DNA of 64,000 nt, from contig NZ_FYDD01000003.1 in NCBI RefSeq assembly GCF_900186585.1, forward strand, positions 620,001 through 684,000. The letters are read 5' to 3'. The position numbers and the translations under genes are program-made. Shown piece by piece: positions 41,480 to 49,924 of this stretch. The number at the start of each line of letters is the position of its first letter. Position 1 is the first letter of the stretch. The notes beneath the pieces are model-generated. The model saw only the letters and a list, made by a program, of their open reading frames with translations. It did no database searches and was not told where the DNA came from. This stretch comes from Massiliimalia timonensis (GTDB taxonomy: Bacteria; Bacillota; Clostridia; Oscillospirales; Ruminococcaceae).

Positions 41480-42187
41480 ATGGAATTAGTAATTGAAGGG
41501 TTATCCAAATATTTTGAAAAAAAGGAAGTGCTTCGGGATATTACATTCCGTTTCCAGAAAGGGAAGATTTACGGGCTTCTGGGCAGAAACGGAGCGGGGA
41601 AAACCACCCTGTTTAACTGCCTGAACCGCGATATTAAAACAGACGGCGGGGATTTTTACATTGACGAAGCCGGACAGCGCCGAGAAACGACAGCGGATGA
41701 CATTGGGTACGTTTTGTCAACCCCTACCGTTCCGGAATTTTTAACGGGAAGAGAATTTTTAAAATTTTTTATTGATATCAACCAGAAAAATATCCAAGAT
41801 CTTAAAAGCATCGATGAGTATTTCGAGATCATCAATCTGGCGGAAGAGGACCGGGATAAGCTGTTAAAAGATTATTCGCACGGGATGAAAAATAAAATGC
41901 AGATGTTGGTGAATATTATCGCAAAACCGCATATTCTGTTGCTGGACGAGCCGTTAACATCGTTGGATGTTGTGGTGGCAGAAGAAATGAAACAGCTTTT
42001 AAAGACCCTGAAAGAGGATCAAATCATTATTTTTTCCACCCATATTATGGAATTGGCCTTAGATTTGTGTGATGAGATCGTTATTCTCAACCATGGCAAG
42101 CTGGAACTGGTGGATCAGGAAAACTTGAACAATGAGGAATTTAAAAACAAAATTATTGACACTCTGCGGGAGGAAAGCCATGCTTAA
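41480..42187 (+). CDS. ABC transporter ATP-binding protein
   Basis: 235 residues. Walker A GLLGRNGAGKTTLFN, a Q-loop region, an atypical signature KDYSHGMKNKMQ in place of LSGGQ, Walker B ILLLDEPLTSLD and the switch histidine in FSTHIMELA. The overall type is the exporter-like CcmA family often paired with a large two-domain membrane protein, as here. AGGAGG precedes the ATG. The TAGTATACTA palindrome at 41443-41452 just upstream includes a possible -10 (TATACT). Cargo is unknown. Confidence 0.9.
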   Translation: MELVIEGLSKYFEKKEVLRDITFRFQKGKIYGLLGRNGAGKTTLFNCLNRDIKTDGGDFYIDEAGQRRETTADDIGYVLSTPTVPEFLTGREFLKFFIDINQKNIQDLKSIDEYFEIINLAEEDRDKLLKDYSHGMKNKMQMLVNIIAKPHILLLDEPLTSLDVVVAEEMKQLLKTLKEDQIIIFSTHIMELALDLCDEIVILNHGKLELVDQENLNNEEFKNKIIDTLREESHA

Positions 42188-43751
42188 TTCGTTTCGGATC
42201 TCCTTTTCGCTGAAAAATACATACCGGGTCAACAGTATTATTTATTCCATCAAACAAATCCCGATTTTAAAGCGTTTCTTACCAGATACCTTATATAAAA
42301 ATCTGGGGATCAAGATTTTTGCCATGATGCTCAGCGCCGTGTGGGAACTGATGACCGCTTTTTTGGGGAAATTCCTTTATATTGCATGCATGATTTTTTT
42401 CATGCTGTCCCTTTACGATGCGGACGATCCGGATATATTTACCCATATTTTTGCCTGCCTGACGGTCATTGGCGCGGTGATGAACACCTACATGTTTGAC
42501 CCTACCAATGACAAATACTATGCGATCTGCCTGATGCGGATGGATGCGAAAAAATACACACTGTCCAATTACCTGTATGCAATACTGAAGGTTGTGGCAG
42601 GATTTTTGCCATTTACACTGTTGTTTGGGCTGTTGTCCGGTGTTCCGCTGATCACCTGCTTGCTGATGCCCTTTTTTGTGGCGGGTGTCAAACTGATTTC
42701 AGCGGCTTATATCTTATACCGATATGAAAAATATGAGAAGGTAATGAACGAAAACCTGCCTGCCAAGGTGATCTGGAGCCTTACGGGGATCATGCTGGCA
42801 GCCGCTTATGTGCCGCCTTACTTTGGGTTTGTACTGCCGAACCTGGCGTTTTTGCTTCTGGCAATTCTGGTGATATTGGCAGGAGGATTTTGCCTGCGCT
42901 ATATTTTCCGGTTTCAACAGTACCGGGAGATGTATCAAATCCTTCTGGCTGACAAAAAGAACGGCACCAATGTAGATGTAAAAAAGATCACTGAAGAGCA
43001 GACGAGAAAGATGATCATCCAAGATGCCTCGATCACCAGCAAGAAAAAGGGGTATGAGTATTTTAATGAGTTGTTCGTGAAACGCCATCAAAAGCTGTTA
43101 TGGCGTGCGGCGAAACGGGTAGCTGCAATCTCTGCCTTTGTGGTTGCAGGCTTGTTGGCTCTTGTTCAGATAGAACCCAAGGCTGCGGAAGTCATCAATG
43201 GGCTGATGCTGCGCTATCTGCCGTACTTTGTCTTTATTATGTACTTGATCAACCGCGGTACGGCTATTACCCAGGCAATGTTTATGAACTGCGACCACAG
43301 TATGCTGTCCTATTCCTTTTATCGCAAGCCCGAAACGATTTTAAGGCTGTTTGCAATCCGCCTGCGCGAGATCGTGAAAATCAATCTTTTGCCGGCTTTT
43401 GTGATTGCGGCAGGCCTGCCTTTGATTTTATTTTTTTCCGGCGGGACAGAAAACGTGTTGAATTACGCGGTTTTATTTATTTCTATCCTTTCCATGAGCG
43501 TTTTCTTTTCTGTCCACCACCTGATTTGTTATTACCTGCTCCAGCCCTATAACGTCAACACGGAGATCAAAAGCAGTACCTACCAGATCGTAACTTGGGG
43601 GACCTATATGGTGTGCTGGCTCTTTATCAATGTAAGGCTGGATACCTTGGTATTTGGGGTCAGCGTGACGGCGTTCAGTATCCTTTACTGTATCATCGCC
43701 TGTGTTCTAGCCTATCAATATGCGCCGAAAACCTTTAAACTGCGCGCCTGA
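42180..43751 (+). CDS. ABC transporter membrane protein, about 12 helices
   Basis: 523 residues starting at ATG 42180, overlapping the ATPase gene by 8 bases with GGGAGG upstream. Two clusters of hydrophobic helices (about residues 45-260 and 325-520) are separated by a cytoplasmic linker rich in charged residues (DVKKITEEQTRKMIIQDASI). It would form the permease of the exporter with the preceding ATPase. Its large size resembles the permeases of bacitracin- or lantibiotic-type exporters in shape only; I see no substrate clue. Confidence 0.78.
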   Translation: MLNSFRISFSLKNTYRVNSIIYSIKQIPILKRFLPDTLYKNLGIKIFAMMLSAVWELMTAFLGKFLYIACMIFFMLSLYDADDPDIFTHIFACLTVIGAVMNTYMFDPTNDKYYAICLMRMDAKKYTLSNYLYAILKVVAGFLPFTLLFGLLSGVPLITCLLMPFFVAGVKLISAAYILYRYEKYEKVMNENLPAKVIWSLTGIMLAAAYVPPYFGFVLPNLAFLLLAILVILAGGFCLRYIFRFQQYREMYQILLADKKNGTNVDVKKITEEQTRKMIIQDASITSKKKGYEYFNELFVKRHQKLLWRAAKRVAAISAFVVAGLLALVQIEPKAAEVINGLMLRYLPYFVFIMYLINRGTAITQAMFMNCDHSMLSYSFYRKPETILRLFAIRLREIVKINLLPAFVIAAGLPLILFFSGGTENVLNYAVLFISILSMSVFFSVHHLICYYLLQPYNVNTEIKSSTYQIVTWGTYMVCWLFINVRLDTLVFGVSVTAFSILYCIIACVLAYQYAPKTFKLRA

Positions 43752-43760
43752 GAACAAGCC

Positions 43761-43799
43761 AAAATAACTCCATGGGAATTTTTCTGTGGAGTTATTTTA
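43761..43799 (+). terminator. Terminator after the ABC transporter
   Basis: AAAATAACTCCA (43761-43772) pairs with TGGAGTTATTTT (43787-43798) around a 14-base loop. Confidence 0.75.
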
Positions 43800-43813
43800 A
43801 TATTATTTTTATA

Positions 43814-43843
43814 TTGACAATAGTGTATATCATACAGTATAAT
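43814..43843 (+). promoter_or_regulatory. PadR-type promoter with internal operator
   Basis: TTGACA (43814-43819), an 18-base spacer and TATAAT (43838-43843). The spacer holds the dyad TGTAT-ATC-ATACA (43824-43836), so the PadR protein encoded just downstream may repress its own gene. Confidence 0.72.
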
Positions 43844-43860
43844 GTGATTGAGGTGATGAC

Positions 43861-44202
43861 ATGGCGCAAGAACGGGAGCTGCTTTCAGCCTTGGTACTGG
43901 AGCTGCGAAGAGGAACGCTGATTTTAAGCGTCCTCAGCCAACTGAAGGATTTGGAATATGGCTATTCTTTGGTGCAGAAACTGAATCAAAAAGGGGTTGC
44001 GATCGATCCTAGTACGCTATATCCTTTATTAAGGCGGCTTGAAAAGCAGGGGCTTTTGTGCAGCAGGTGGGACACCAGTGAAACGAAACCGCGAAAATAT
44101 TATCAGCGAACTGAATTTGGCGATACAGTTTATGCTTCGTTAAAACAGCAATGGGGACAAATGACAAAAACCATGGAAGAATTGTTATGGGAGGATAAAT
44201 AG
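43861..44202 (+). CDS. PadR family transcriptional regulator
   Basis: 113 residues. The winged-helix sequence (LILSVLSQLKDLEYGYSLVQKLNQKG, IDPSTLYPLLRRLEKQGLL and KPRKYYQRTEFG) is a clear PadR N-terminal domain of the short (PadR-s2) type. Such dimers repress promoters in response to small molecules or stress. GAGGTGATGAC precedes ATG 43861. It ends directly against the HAAS-domain gene (TAG-ATG), a common pairing in which the membrane partner may sense or relay the signal. Confidence 0.92.
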   Translation: MAQERELLSALVLELRRGTLILSVLSQLKDLEYGYSLVQKLNQKGVAIDPSTLYPLLRRLEKQGLLCSRWDTSETKPRKYYQRTEFGDTVYASLKQQWGQMTKTMEELLWEDK

Positions 44203-45186
44203 ATGGACGGTCAGCATTACATGGAACGGTATATTCAGGAGGTCGTGCGCCGGCTCCCTAAGGGGCAGCGGGCTGAGATCGCCTTGGAATTGCAGGAAAT
44301 GATTCAGGAAATGCTTTCTGCCGACGGGGAAGAAGCGACAGTGGAAAGCGTACTACTAAAGCTTGGCCCGCCCAAAGAACTGGCAAAAAAATACCGGGAT
44401 GACCGGCGGTATCTGGTTAGCCCGGAATATTTTGACAACTATCTTTGGGTTTTGCGGATCGTTTTACTTTGTGTTGGGCTATCTGTAATCTTTTCAGCGG
44501 TCGTCAATTTTTTCCTTGACCCCAAACAGGCAAAGGAGGCAGCTATGGAGCTGTTATATCTGCCCTCCGGCTTACTGGCGGCTTTTGGCGCAGTGACATT
44601 GTTGTTTGTGATATTAGAACGGCTCCATGTAAAGTTTGAGCCTTCCCAGTCCAGTCCTTGGAACCCCAGCCAGCTCCCGCCGCTGCTCCAAAAGAAAGCA
44701 GTCATCAGCAGATCAGACACAGTAGTAGGCTTAGTTTTCATTGTACTGTTTTGCATGCTTTTGACCTTTGCGCCGCAGGTGTTCAGCCTGTACCTGTTTT
44801 CGGATTCTAAAGAACTGACGATGATCCCTGTCTTTGACATGGAGCATTGGAACGTGATCCTTCCGTTGATCTTGGCCAGCATGATGATCGGCCTTGTGGA
44901 TGAGGTGGTGAAGCTGGTCACAGGCAGATACTGCGGAGCAGTGCTGGCAGTAAATGCAGTCACGAATTTGTGCCAAGTCATGTTAAGCTTCGTGGTTCTG
45001 AAAATGATCCCGTTTTGGAATCCGGAATTTTTTTCTTGGCTGCGGAAAAAATGCGATATACCGGATCTTTTGCCCTACATCACGGAGGAAGCGTTTTCCA
45101 ACCTATTTCTAGGGCTGATCGTCTTCGGCACAGCGCTGGAGTTAGGAACGACCGCCTATAAATCCCTACGGTACGGTAAAAATTAA
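44203..45186 (+). CDS. HAAS-domain membrane protein
   Basis: 327 residues. The N-terminal domain (RYIQEVVRRLPKGQRAEIALELQEMIQEML; ESVLLKLGPPKELAKKYRDD) is the HAAS domain (related to DUF1700). Six or so hydrophobic segments follow (about residues 80-100, 115-135, 175-195, 220-240, 245-265 and 300-315). HAAS proteins are usually encoded after a PadR regulator, as here, and their function is unknown. The region between the first helices holds no sensory motif I can name. Confidence 0.8.
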   Translation: MDGQHYMERYIQEVVRRLPKGQRAEIALELQEMIQEMLSADGEEATVESVLLKLGPPKELAKKYRDDRRYLVSPEYFDNYLWVLRIVLLCVGLSVIFSAVVNFFLDPKQAKEAAMELLYLPSGLLAAFGAVTLLFVILERLHVKFEPSQSSPWNPSQLPPLLQKKAVISRSDTVVGLVFIVLFCMLLTFAPQVFSLYLFSDSKELTMIPVFDMEHWNVILPLILASMMIGLVDEVVKLVTGRYCGAVLAVNAVTNLCQVMLSFVVLKMIPFWNPEFFSWLRKKCDIPDLLPYITEEAFSNLFLGLIVFGTALELGTTAYKSLRYGKN

Positions 45187-45198
45187 GAATACAAACAG

Positions 45199-45231
45199 AA
45201 AAAAGGAACTGCAAGTTGCAGTTCCTTTTTT
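45199..45231. terminator. Bidirectional terminator between HAAS gene and hemL
   Basis: A nearly perfect palindrome (AAAAAAGGAACTGCAA with TTGCAGTTCCTTTTTT) gives T-tracts on both strands between convergent transcripts. Confidence 0.88.
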
Positions 45232-45234
45232 CGT

Positions 45235-46512
45235 TTAATCCCAAAATTCTTCTGCTGTGTGCAGCAGGAAATCAATATCTTTCATGGTGTGTGCGTTGGA
45301 TAAAAAGACCGCTTCAAACTGGGAGGGTGCTAAATAGATCCCGTGCTCCAGCATATGGCGGAAATAGGCTCCAAACGCCGCAGTATCCGAGGATTTTGCA
45401 GTTTGGTAGTCGGTTACAGCTTCCTTGGTAAAGAACAGGCAGGCGAGGGAACCGACCCCGGTCACCGTGCAGGGCAGGTCGTGACACTGTATCATTTGCT
45501 TCAGGCCGTTCCTGAGATGCTCTCCAAGGGCAAACAGATGATCGTATACCTCTGGATGCTCCACAAGCAGGTTTAACTGCGCAAGGCCGGCGGCCATAGC
45601 GACAGGGTTCCCGCTTAAAGTCCCAGCCTGGTAGACGGCTCCCACCGGGGAAACCATTTCCATGATCTCTTTCCGGCCTCCATACGCGCCGACCGGCATT
45701 CCCGCCCCGACGATTTTTCCAAAGGTAGTCAGGTCCGGGGCAACGCCAAACAGCCCCTGCGCGCCGGAAAGCCCTAACCGGAAGCCGGTGATCACCTCAT
45801 CGAAGATCAATAAGGCGTTTTCTTTGGTGCAGAGTTCCCGCAGATCCTGCAAAAAGTTGTCTTTCGGGGTGACGACCCCCATGTTTGCCGCAACCGGTTC
45901 GATAATAACGGCGGCGATCTGGCGGGGAAATTCTGCAAATAACTTTTTCACACTTTCAAGGTCGTTGTAGCGGGCGGTCAGCGTGTCTTTTGCACAGCCT
46001 TCCGGCACGCCGGCGCTGTCTGGTACGCCGGCGGTCATCACGCCCGACCCGGCCTTTACCAGCATGGCGTCGCAATGCCCGTGATAACACCCCTCAAATT
46101 TGATGATCTTGTCCCGTCCGGTGAACCCTCTGGCGACCCGAAGCGCTGACATTACAGCCTCGGTGCCGGAGTTTACCATGCGCACCATTTCGACAGAGGG
46201 AACTAAACCGCAGATCAGCTCTGCCATTTCCACTTCTGCCGGGGTAGCCGCGCCAAAACTAAGCCCGGACTGGGCGGCATAGACGGCTGCCTGCCGGATC
46301 ACTGGATGGTTATGCCCTAAGATCATCGGCCCCCATGAGCCGACATAGTCTGTATACTGCCGGCCGTCCACATCCCAGATATGCTGCTGCGTCGCCTTTG
46401 ACATAAAGCGCGGCCTGCCGCCGACAGCCTGAAATGCCCGGACCGGGCTGTTTACCCCGCCTGGGATCTTTTGCACGGCACGGTCAAATAATGTTTCTGA
46501 ATGATTCTGCAT
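45235..46512 (-). CDS. hemL: Glutamate-1-semialdehyde 2,1-aminomutase
   Basis: 425 residues starting at MQNHSETLFDRAV; AAGGAG lies 9 bases upstream of this ATG (a second ATG six bases earlier is too close). The PLP-binding lysine is in TFGKIVGAGMPVGAYGG, and LLIFDEVITGFRLG is typical of class-III aminotransferase folds. It converts glutamate-1-semialdehyde to 5-aminolevulinate. It is the last gene of the hemA-hemC-cobA/hemD-hemB-hemL operon, 13 bases after hemB. Confidence 0.96.
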   Translation of the reverse strand: MQNHSETLFDRAVQKIPGGVNSPVRAFQAVGGRPRFMSKATQQHIWDVDGRQYTDYVGSWGPMILGHNHPVIRQAAVYAAQSGLSFGAATPAEVEMAELICGLVPSVEMVRMVNSGTEAVMSALRVARGFTGRDKIIKFEGCYHGHCDAMLVKAGSGVMTAGVPDSAGVPEGCAKDTLTARYNDLESVKKLFAEFPRQIAAVIIEPVAANMGVVTPKDNFLQDLRELCTKENALLIFDEVITGFRLGLSGAQGLFGVAPDLTTFGKIVGAGMPVGAYGGRKEIMEMVSPVGAVYQAGTLSGNPVAMAAGLAQLNLLVEHPEVYDHLFALGEHLRNGLKQMIQCHDLPCTVTGVGSLACLFFTKEAVTDYQTAKSSDTAAFGAYFRHMLEHGIYLAPSQFEAVFLSNAHTMKDIDFLLHTAEEFWD

Positions 46513-46525
46513 GGTCATCTTCTCC

Positions 46526-47509
46526 TTATCCCAGCCTGCCTTCGGCCATATACTGCGCCAGCTCCTTGGCATAGTAAGTGAGCAGGATATCGGCTCCTGC
46601 CCGGTAAATGGAAGCAGCGGTCTCACATACAATGGAAGCCTCATCGATCCACCCCTTTTGGGCGGCGGCCTTGATCATGGCGTATTCTCCGCTGACGCTG
46701 TAGGCGGCGACTGGAACATCAAATTTCTGTTCTACGGTTTGGATCACATCCAAATAGGAAAGCGCCGGCTTTACCATTAACAGGTCGGCTCCTTCCTCCA
46801 GATCCAGCCGGGCTTCTTTGATGGCTTCCTTTTTGTTATGGTAATCCATTTGATAGCTTTTCCGGTCCCCAAAACTGGGTGCGGAGTCTGCCGCTGTCCG
46901 GAACGGGCCGTAAAAGGAGGAGGAATATTTCACTGCATAAGATAAAATCGGGATAGAGGAGAAACCGTTTTTGTCCAGTAGGGTGCGGATCGCCGAAACC
47001 CTGCCGTCCATCATATCGGAGGGAGCGACCATATCGGAGCCTGCCTGTACGTGGGAAAGCGCTGTTTTTGCCAAAACGGGAAGGGTAGCGTCGTTGTCCA
47101 CCTCGTGTCCGCAAAGCATTCCGCAGTGTCCGTGCGAGGTGTATTCACACAGGCAGACGTCGGTGATATAGTAAAGGTTTGGAAACTCCTGCTTTGCCAT
47201 TTTCAATGCTTTTTGTACGATGCCGTCCTCTGCCCATGCGCCGGAAGCAAGCTCGTCCTTTTTCTCTGGGATCCCGAAGAGCATGACTGAGGAAACGCCT
47301 GCCTTAGCGACCCGTTCCAGCTCGTAGGGAAGGGTATCCACGCTATAACGGAACTGCCCCGGCATAGCAGAAATTTCCTGGGTAATATTGTTTCCTTCCT
47401 GTACAAACAACGGGTAGATCAGGGAAGATTTGTTCATTCTGGTTTCCCGTACCATATTCCTTAACCGGGGATCATACCGCAGACGTCGGGGGCGTTGTAA
47501 TTGGTCCAT
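46526..47509 (-). CDS. hemB: Porphobilinogen synthase
   Basis: 327 residues. The zinc-site cysteines are in DVCLCEYTSHGHCGML. The Schiff-base lysine is in LLMVKPALSYLDV, and the companion lysine in ILSYAVKYSSSFYGPFR. The enzyme condenses two 5-aminolevulinate molecules to porphobilinogen. It follows cobA-hemD by 4 bases and precedes hemL, in one transcript with the rest of the early tetrapyrrole genes. Confidence 0.96.
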   Translation of the reverse strand: MDQLQRPRRLRYDPRLRNMVRETRMNKSSLIYPLFVQEGNNITQEISAMPGQFRYSVDTLPYELERVAKAGVSSVMLFGIPEKKDELASGAWAEDGIVQKALKMAKQEFPNLYYITDVCLCEYTSHGHCGMLCGHEVDNDATLPVLAKTALSHVQAGSDMVAPSDMMDGRVSAIRTLLDKNGFSSIPILSYAVKYSSSFYGPFRTAADSAPSFGDRKSYQMDYHNKKEAIKEARLDLEEGADLLMVKPALSYLDVIQTVEQKFDVPVAAYSVSGEYAMIKAAAQKGWIDEASIVCETAASIYRAGADILLTYYAKELAQYMAEGRLG

Positions 47510-47513
47510 GAGA

Positions 47514-49019
47514 TCAGTTCCTTTCTTCTTTTTGATAAGTCTTGAGCAGGGCCTCTATCATGCTGTCGATCGTGGCTTTTTCCGCCTGAATCGTCTTCAT
47601 GCCGTGCTCCTGCGCTTCGCGGGCAGTCTGTTCGCCGATGCACAGGGCGGTCATGCCCTGATATTGTTCTTTGGAAAGCCTCTCTGTGACCCCGCGTACG
47701 GTAGAGGCGCTGGTAAACGCGAAAATATCCTGCGGGGTTACAGGAATGTTGGGCAATGGCTCGGACAAGGTATCATAGATAGGAACGTCGGTAAAAGAAA
47801 GCCCAGCTTGACGTAACGGTTCCAGCAGTTCATCTGTCCCGATCTTAGAACGGGGGATCAGCAGCTTTTCATCCGGCCTGCAAACCTTGGCAAGCCCTTC
47901 GCCCAAGGCCTTGCCGGTATATTCCTCCGGCAGGTAATCGCAGAGTATCCCGCCGAACTGCAGTACCGCTTTCGCCGTAGCCGGGCCGATCGCCGCAAAC
48001 TGCAAAAAGGGGAGGTTCCGGCTGTCGATCCCAAACCGGCGAAGCCCTTTGAAAAATCCCTCTGCCCCAGCTGCCGAGGTGAACACCACCCAACGGTATC
48101 CGGGCAGGCTTTTGATCGCATTGGACAAGGCTTCGTTGCCCTCCAGCAAAAGCTTGGTGGATATAGAGGGCAGCAGTACTACCTCCGCCCCCAATGCCGA
48201 GAGCTTTTCGGCAAGGGAGGAAACGCGCTCACGCGGACGGGTGACCAGCACCCTGCATCCGTGAAGCGGGCGGAATTCCGCCCAGGAAAATTGGGAGGAT
48301 AAGCCGCATACCTCGCCTACAAGGATCAGCGCCGGGCTTTGTACGCCCGCCTGTACTGCCCGTTCTGGAAGACGCTTTAAGTCGGACACGATGTTCCGTT
48401 GCCGAGCCGTGGTGCCGTTTTCTATGACTGCCGCAGGGGTTTGCTCCGCCATGCCGGCACGGATCAACCCCGCGCATATCTCAGGCAGGGAGGACACCCC
48501 CATGAAAAAGACGAGTGTTCCGTGCAGCTTGACAAGGGTTTCAAAATCGGGCAGGGAATCATCGCCCCGTTTTCGGTGCGCTGTGATGATATGCAGGGAA
48601 GAGCAGTATTCCCGGTGGGTAACAGGAATCCCGGCATAGGCGGGTACTGCGGCGGCAGCGCTGATTCCCGGGACAACTTCAAAGGGAACCCCATGCTTTG
48701 CCAGCAATTCCAATTCTTCCCCTCCGCGGCCGAAAATAAACGGGTCGCCGCCCTTTAGCCGTACTACCCGCTTGCCCTGCTGGGCTTCCCGCAGTAAAAT
48801 CTGATTGATCTCTTCTTGACCGACCGGATGGCATCCGGCGTTTTTGCCAACGTTGATCGTTTGAACAGCAGGGGGGATCATACTTAATATCCCGGCTCCT
48901 ACCAGACGGTCGTAAACGACAACATCCGCATGCTCGATCAAATATTTTCCTTTGATCGTAAAAAGCCCCGGGTCGCCCGGACCAGCGCCCACCAGCCATA
49001 CCTTTCCTTGCCTCATCAT
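47514..49019 (-). CDS. cobA-hemD: Uroporphyrinogen-III C-methyltransferase / uroporphyrinogen-III synthase fusion
   Basis: 501 residues. The N-terminal half (about 1-245) is a SAM-dependent CobA/SUMT domain (VWLVGAGPGDPGLFTIKG; RLKGGDPFIFGRGGEE; PGISAAAAVPAYAGIP). The C-terminal half (about 250-500) is HemD-type synthase (GCRVLVTRPRERVSSLAEKL; VVFTSAAGAEGFF; IFAFTSASTVRG). The fusion closes the ring and methylates it to precorrin-2, the branch to siroheme and cobalamin. Its ATG overlaps the hemC stop as ATGA. This fusion is common in Clostridia. Confidence 0.95.
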   Translation of the reverse strand: MMRQGKVWLVGAGPGDPGLFTIKGKYLIEHADVVVYDRLVGAGILSMIPPAVQTINVGKNAGCHPVGQEEINQILLREAQQGKRVVRLKGGDPFIFGRGGEELELLAKHGVPFEVVPGISAAAAVPAYAGIPVTHREYCSSLHIITAHRKRGDDSLPDFETLVKLHGTLVFFMGVSSLPEICAGLIRAGMAEQTPAAVIENGTTARQRNIVSDLKRLPERAVQAGVQSPALILVGEVCGLSSQFSWAEFRPLHGCRVLVTRPRERVSSLAEKLSALGAEVVLLPSISTKLLLEGNEALSNAIKSLPGYRWVVFTSAAGAEGFFKGLRRFGIDSRNLPFLQFAAIGPATAKAVLQFGGILCDYLPEEYTGKALGEGLAKVCRPDEKLLIPRSKIGTDELLEPLRQAGLSFTDVPIYDTLSEPLPNIPVTPQDIFAFTSASTVRGVTERLSKEQYQGMTALCIGEQTAREAQEHGMKTIQAEKATIDSMIEALLKTYQKEERN

Positions 49020-49897
49020 AAAGCCTCCTGCCGTAGTTTGTTTGCCAGCTTCTCGCCCAGCTGTTCTGCCTGCGAAACAACGCCTGTCAGGGCGCCTGTC
49101 GTGACCGCGCCGCCTTCTTCGTGGTAATAAAGACCAGTCAGGGCAAGTTCTTCGCCGTGCACTTCGGCATAAGCCGCTACCGGGGAGGAACAGCCACCGT
49201 CCAAGGCGCGCACAAAACTCCGCTCAGCCAAAGAGGTCAGTTTCGAAACAGGGGAGTGGACGCAATCTAAAAAGCTGTAGTCTTCTCCGCGCCGTCCCTG
49301 TACTGCCAGCACGCCCTGCCCGGCGGCGGGGATCATTTCAGCCGGGGAAAAATACCGGCTGATCCGCTGTCCCAGCCCTAGGCGATTTAAGCCGCTGGCG
49401 GCTAAGATCAGGGAGGTATACTCTCCGTGATCCAGCTTTTTGAGCCTGGTGAGAACATTTCCGCGTACCATTTCATGCTTGGCGTCAGGGAAAAGCTTTT
49501 GAAGCTGTAGGATTCGCCTCAGGCTGGACGTACCTACCTTTTCCACGGAGCCGGAGCCGTTTTCCGGGAATACCAGCACATCGCGGGAATCGCCGCGGCG
49601 GGAATACGCGACAAGCGGGTAATCAGGGGTTTCTTCCATGGGCAGGTCTTTTAGGCTATGTATAGACAGGTCGATCCTGCCGTCAGCCAAGGCGGCGTCC
49701 AGTTCTTTGACAAACAGCCCTTTTCCGCCGATCTGGTCTAAGCGCCGGTCTAAAATAACATCGCCGGTGGTTTTCATGGTAATCAGTTCTATAGAAAGCT
49801 CGGGGTGGGCTTTTTCGATTTCCCGGAGCAGGAGCATGGTCTGCTCCACAGCAAGCCGGCTGTCCCGGCTGCCTACCCGAATGGTGCGTTTTGGCAT
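49016..49897 (-). CDS. hemC: Hydroxymethylbilane synthase
   Basis: 293 residues. IRVGSRDSRLAVEQTMLLL, DGRIDLSIHSLKDLP and the dipyrromethane-cofactor cysteine region ALDGGCSSPVAAYAE identify porphobilinogen deaminase. It polymerises four porphobilinogens into hydroxymethylbilane. It is the second gene of the operon, 27 bases after hemA, with GAAAGAGGT about 8 bases upstream of the start. Confidence 0.96.
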   Translation of the reverse strand: MPKRTIRVGSRDSRLAVEQTMLLLREIEKAHPELSIELITMKTTGDVILDRRLDQIGGKGLFVKELDAALADGRIDLSIHSLKDLPMEETPDYPLVAYSRRGDSRDVLVFPENGSGSVEKVGTSSLRRILQLQKLFPDAKHEMVRGNVLTRLKKLDHGEYTSLILAASGLNRLGLGQRISRYFSPAEMIPAAGQGVLAVQGRRGEDYSFLDCVHSPVSKLTSLAERSFVRALDGGCSSPVAAYAEVHGEELALTGLYYHEEGGAVTTGALTGVVSQAEQLGEKLANKLRQEAL

Positions 49898-49924
49898 AGG
49901 TGTGACCTCTTTCTTCCTAAAGGT

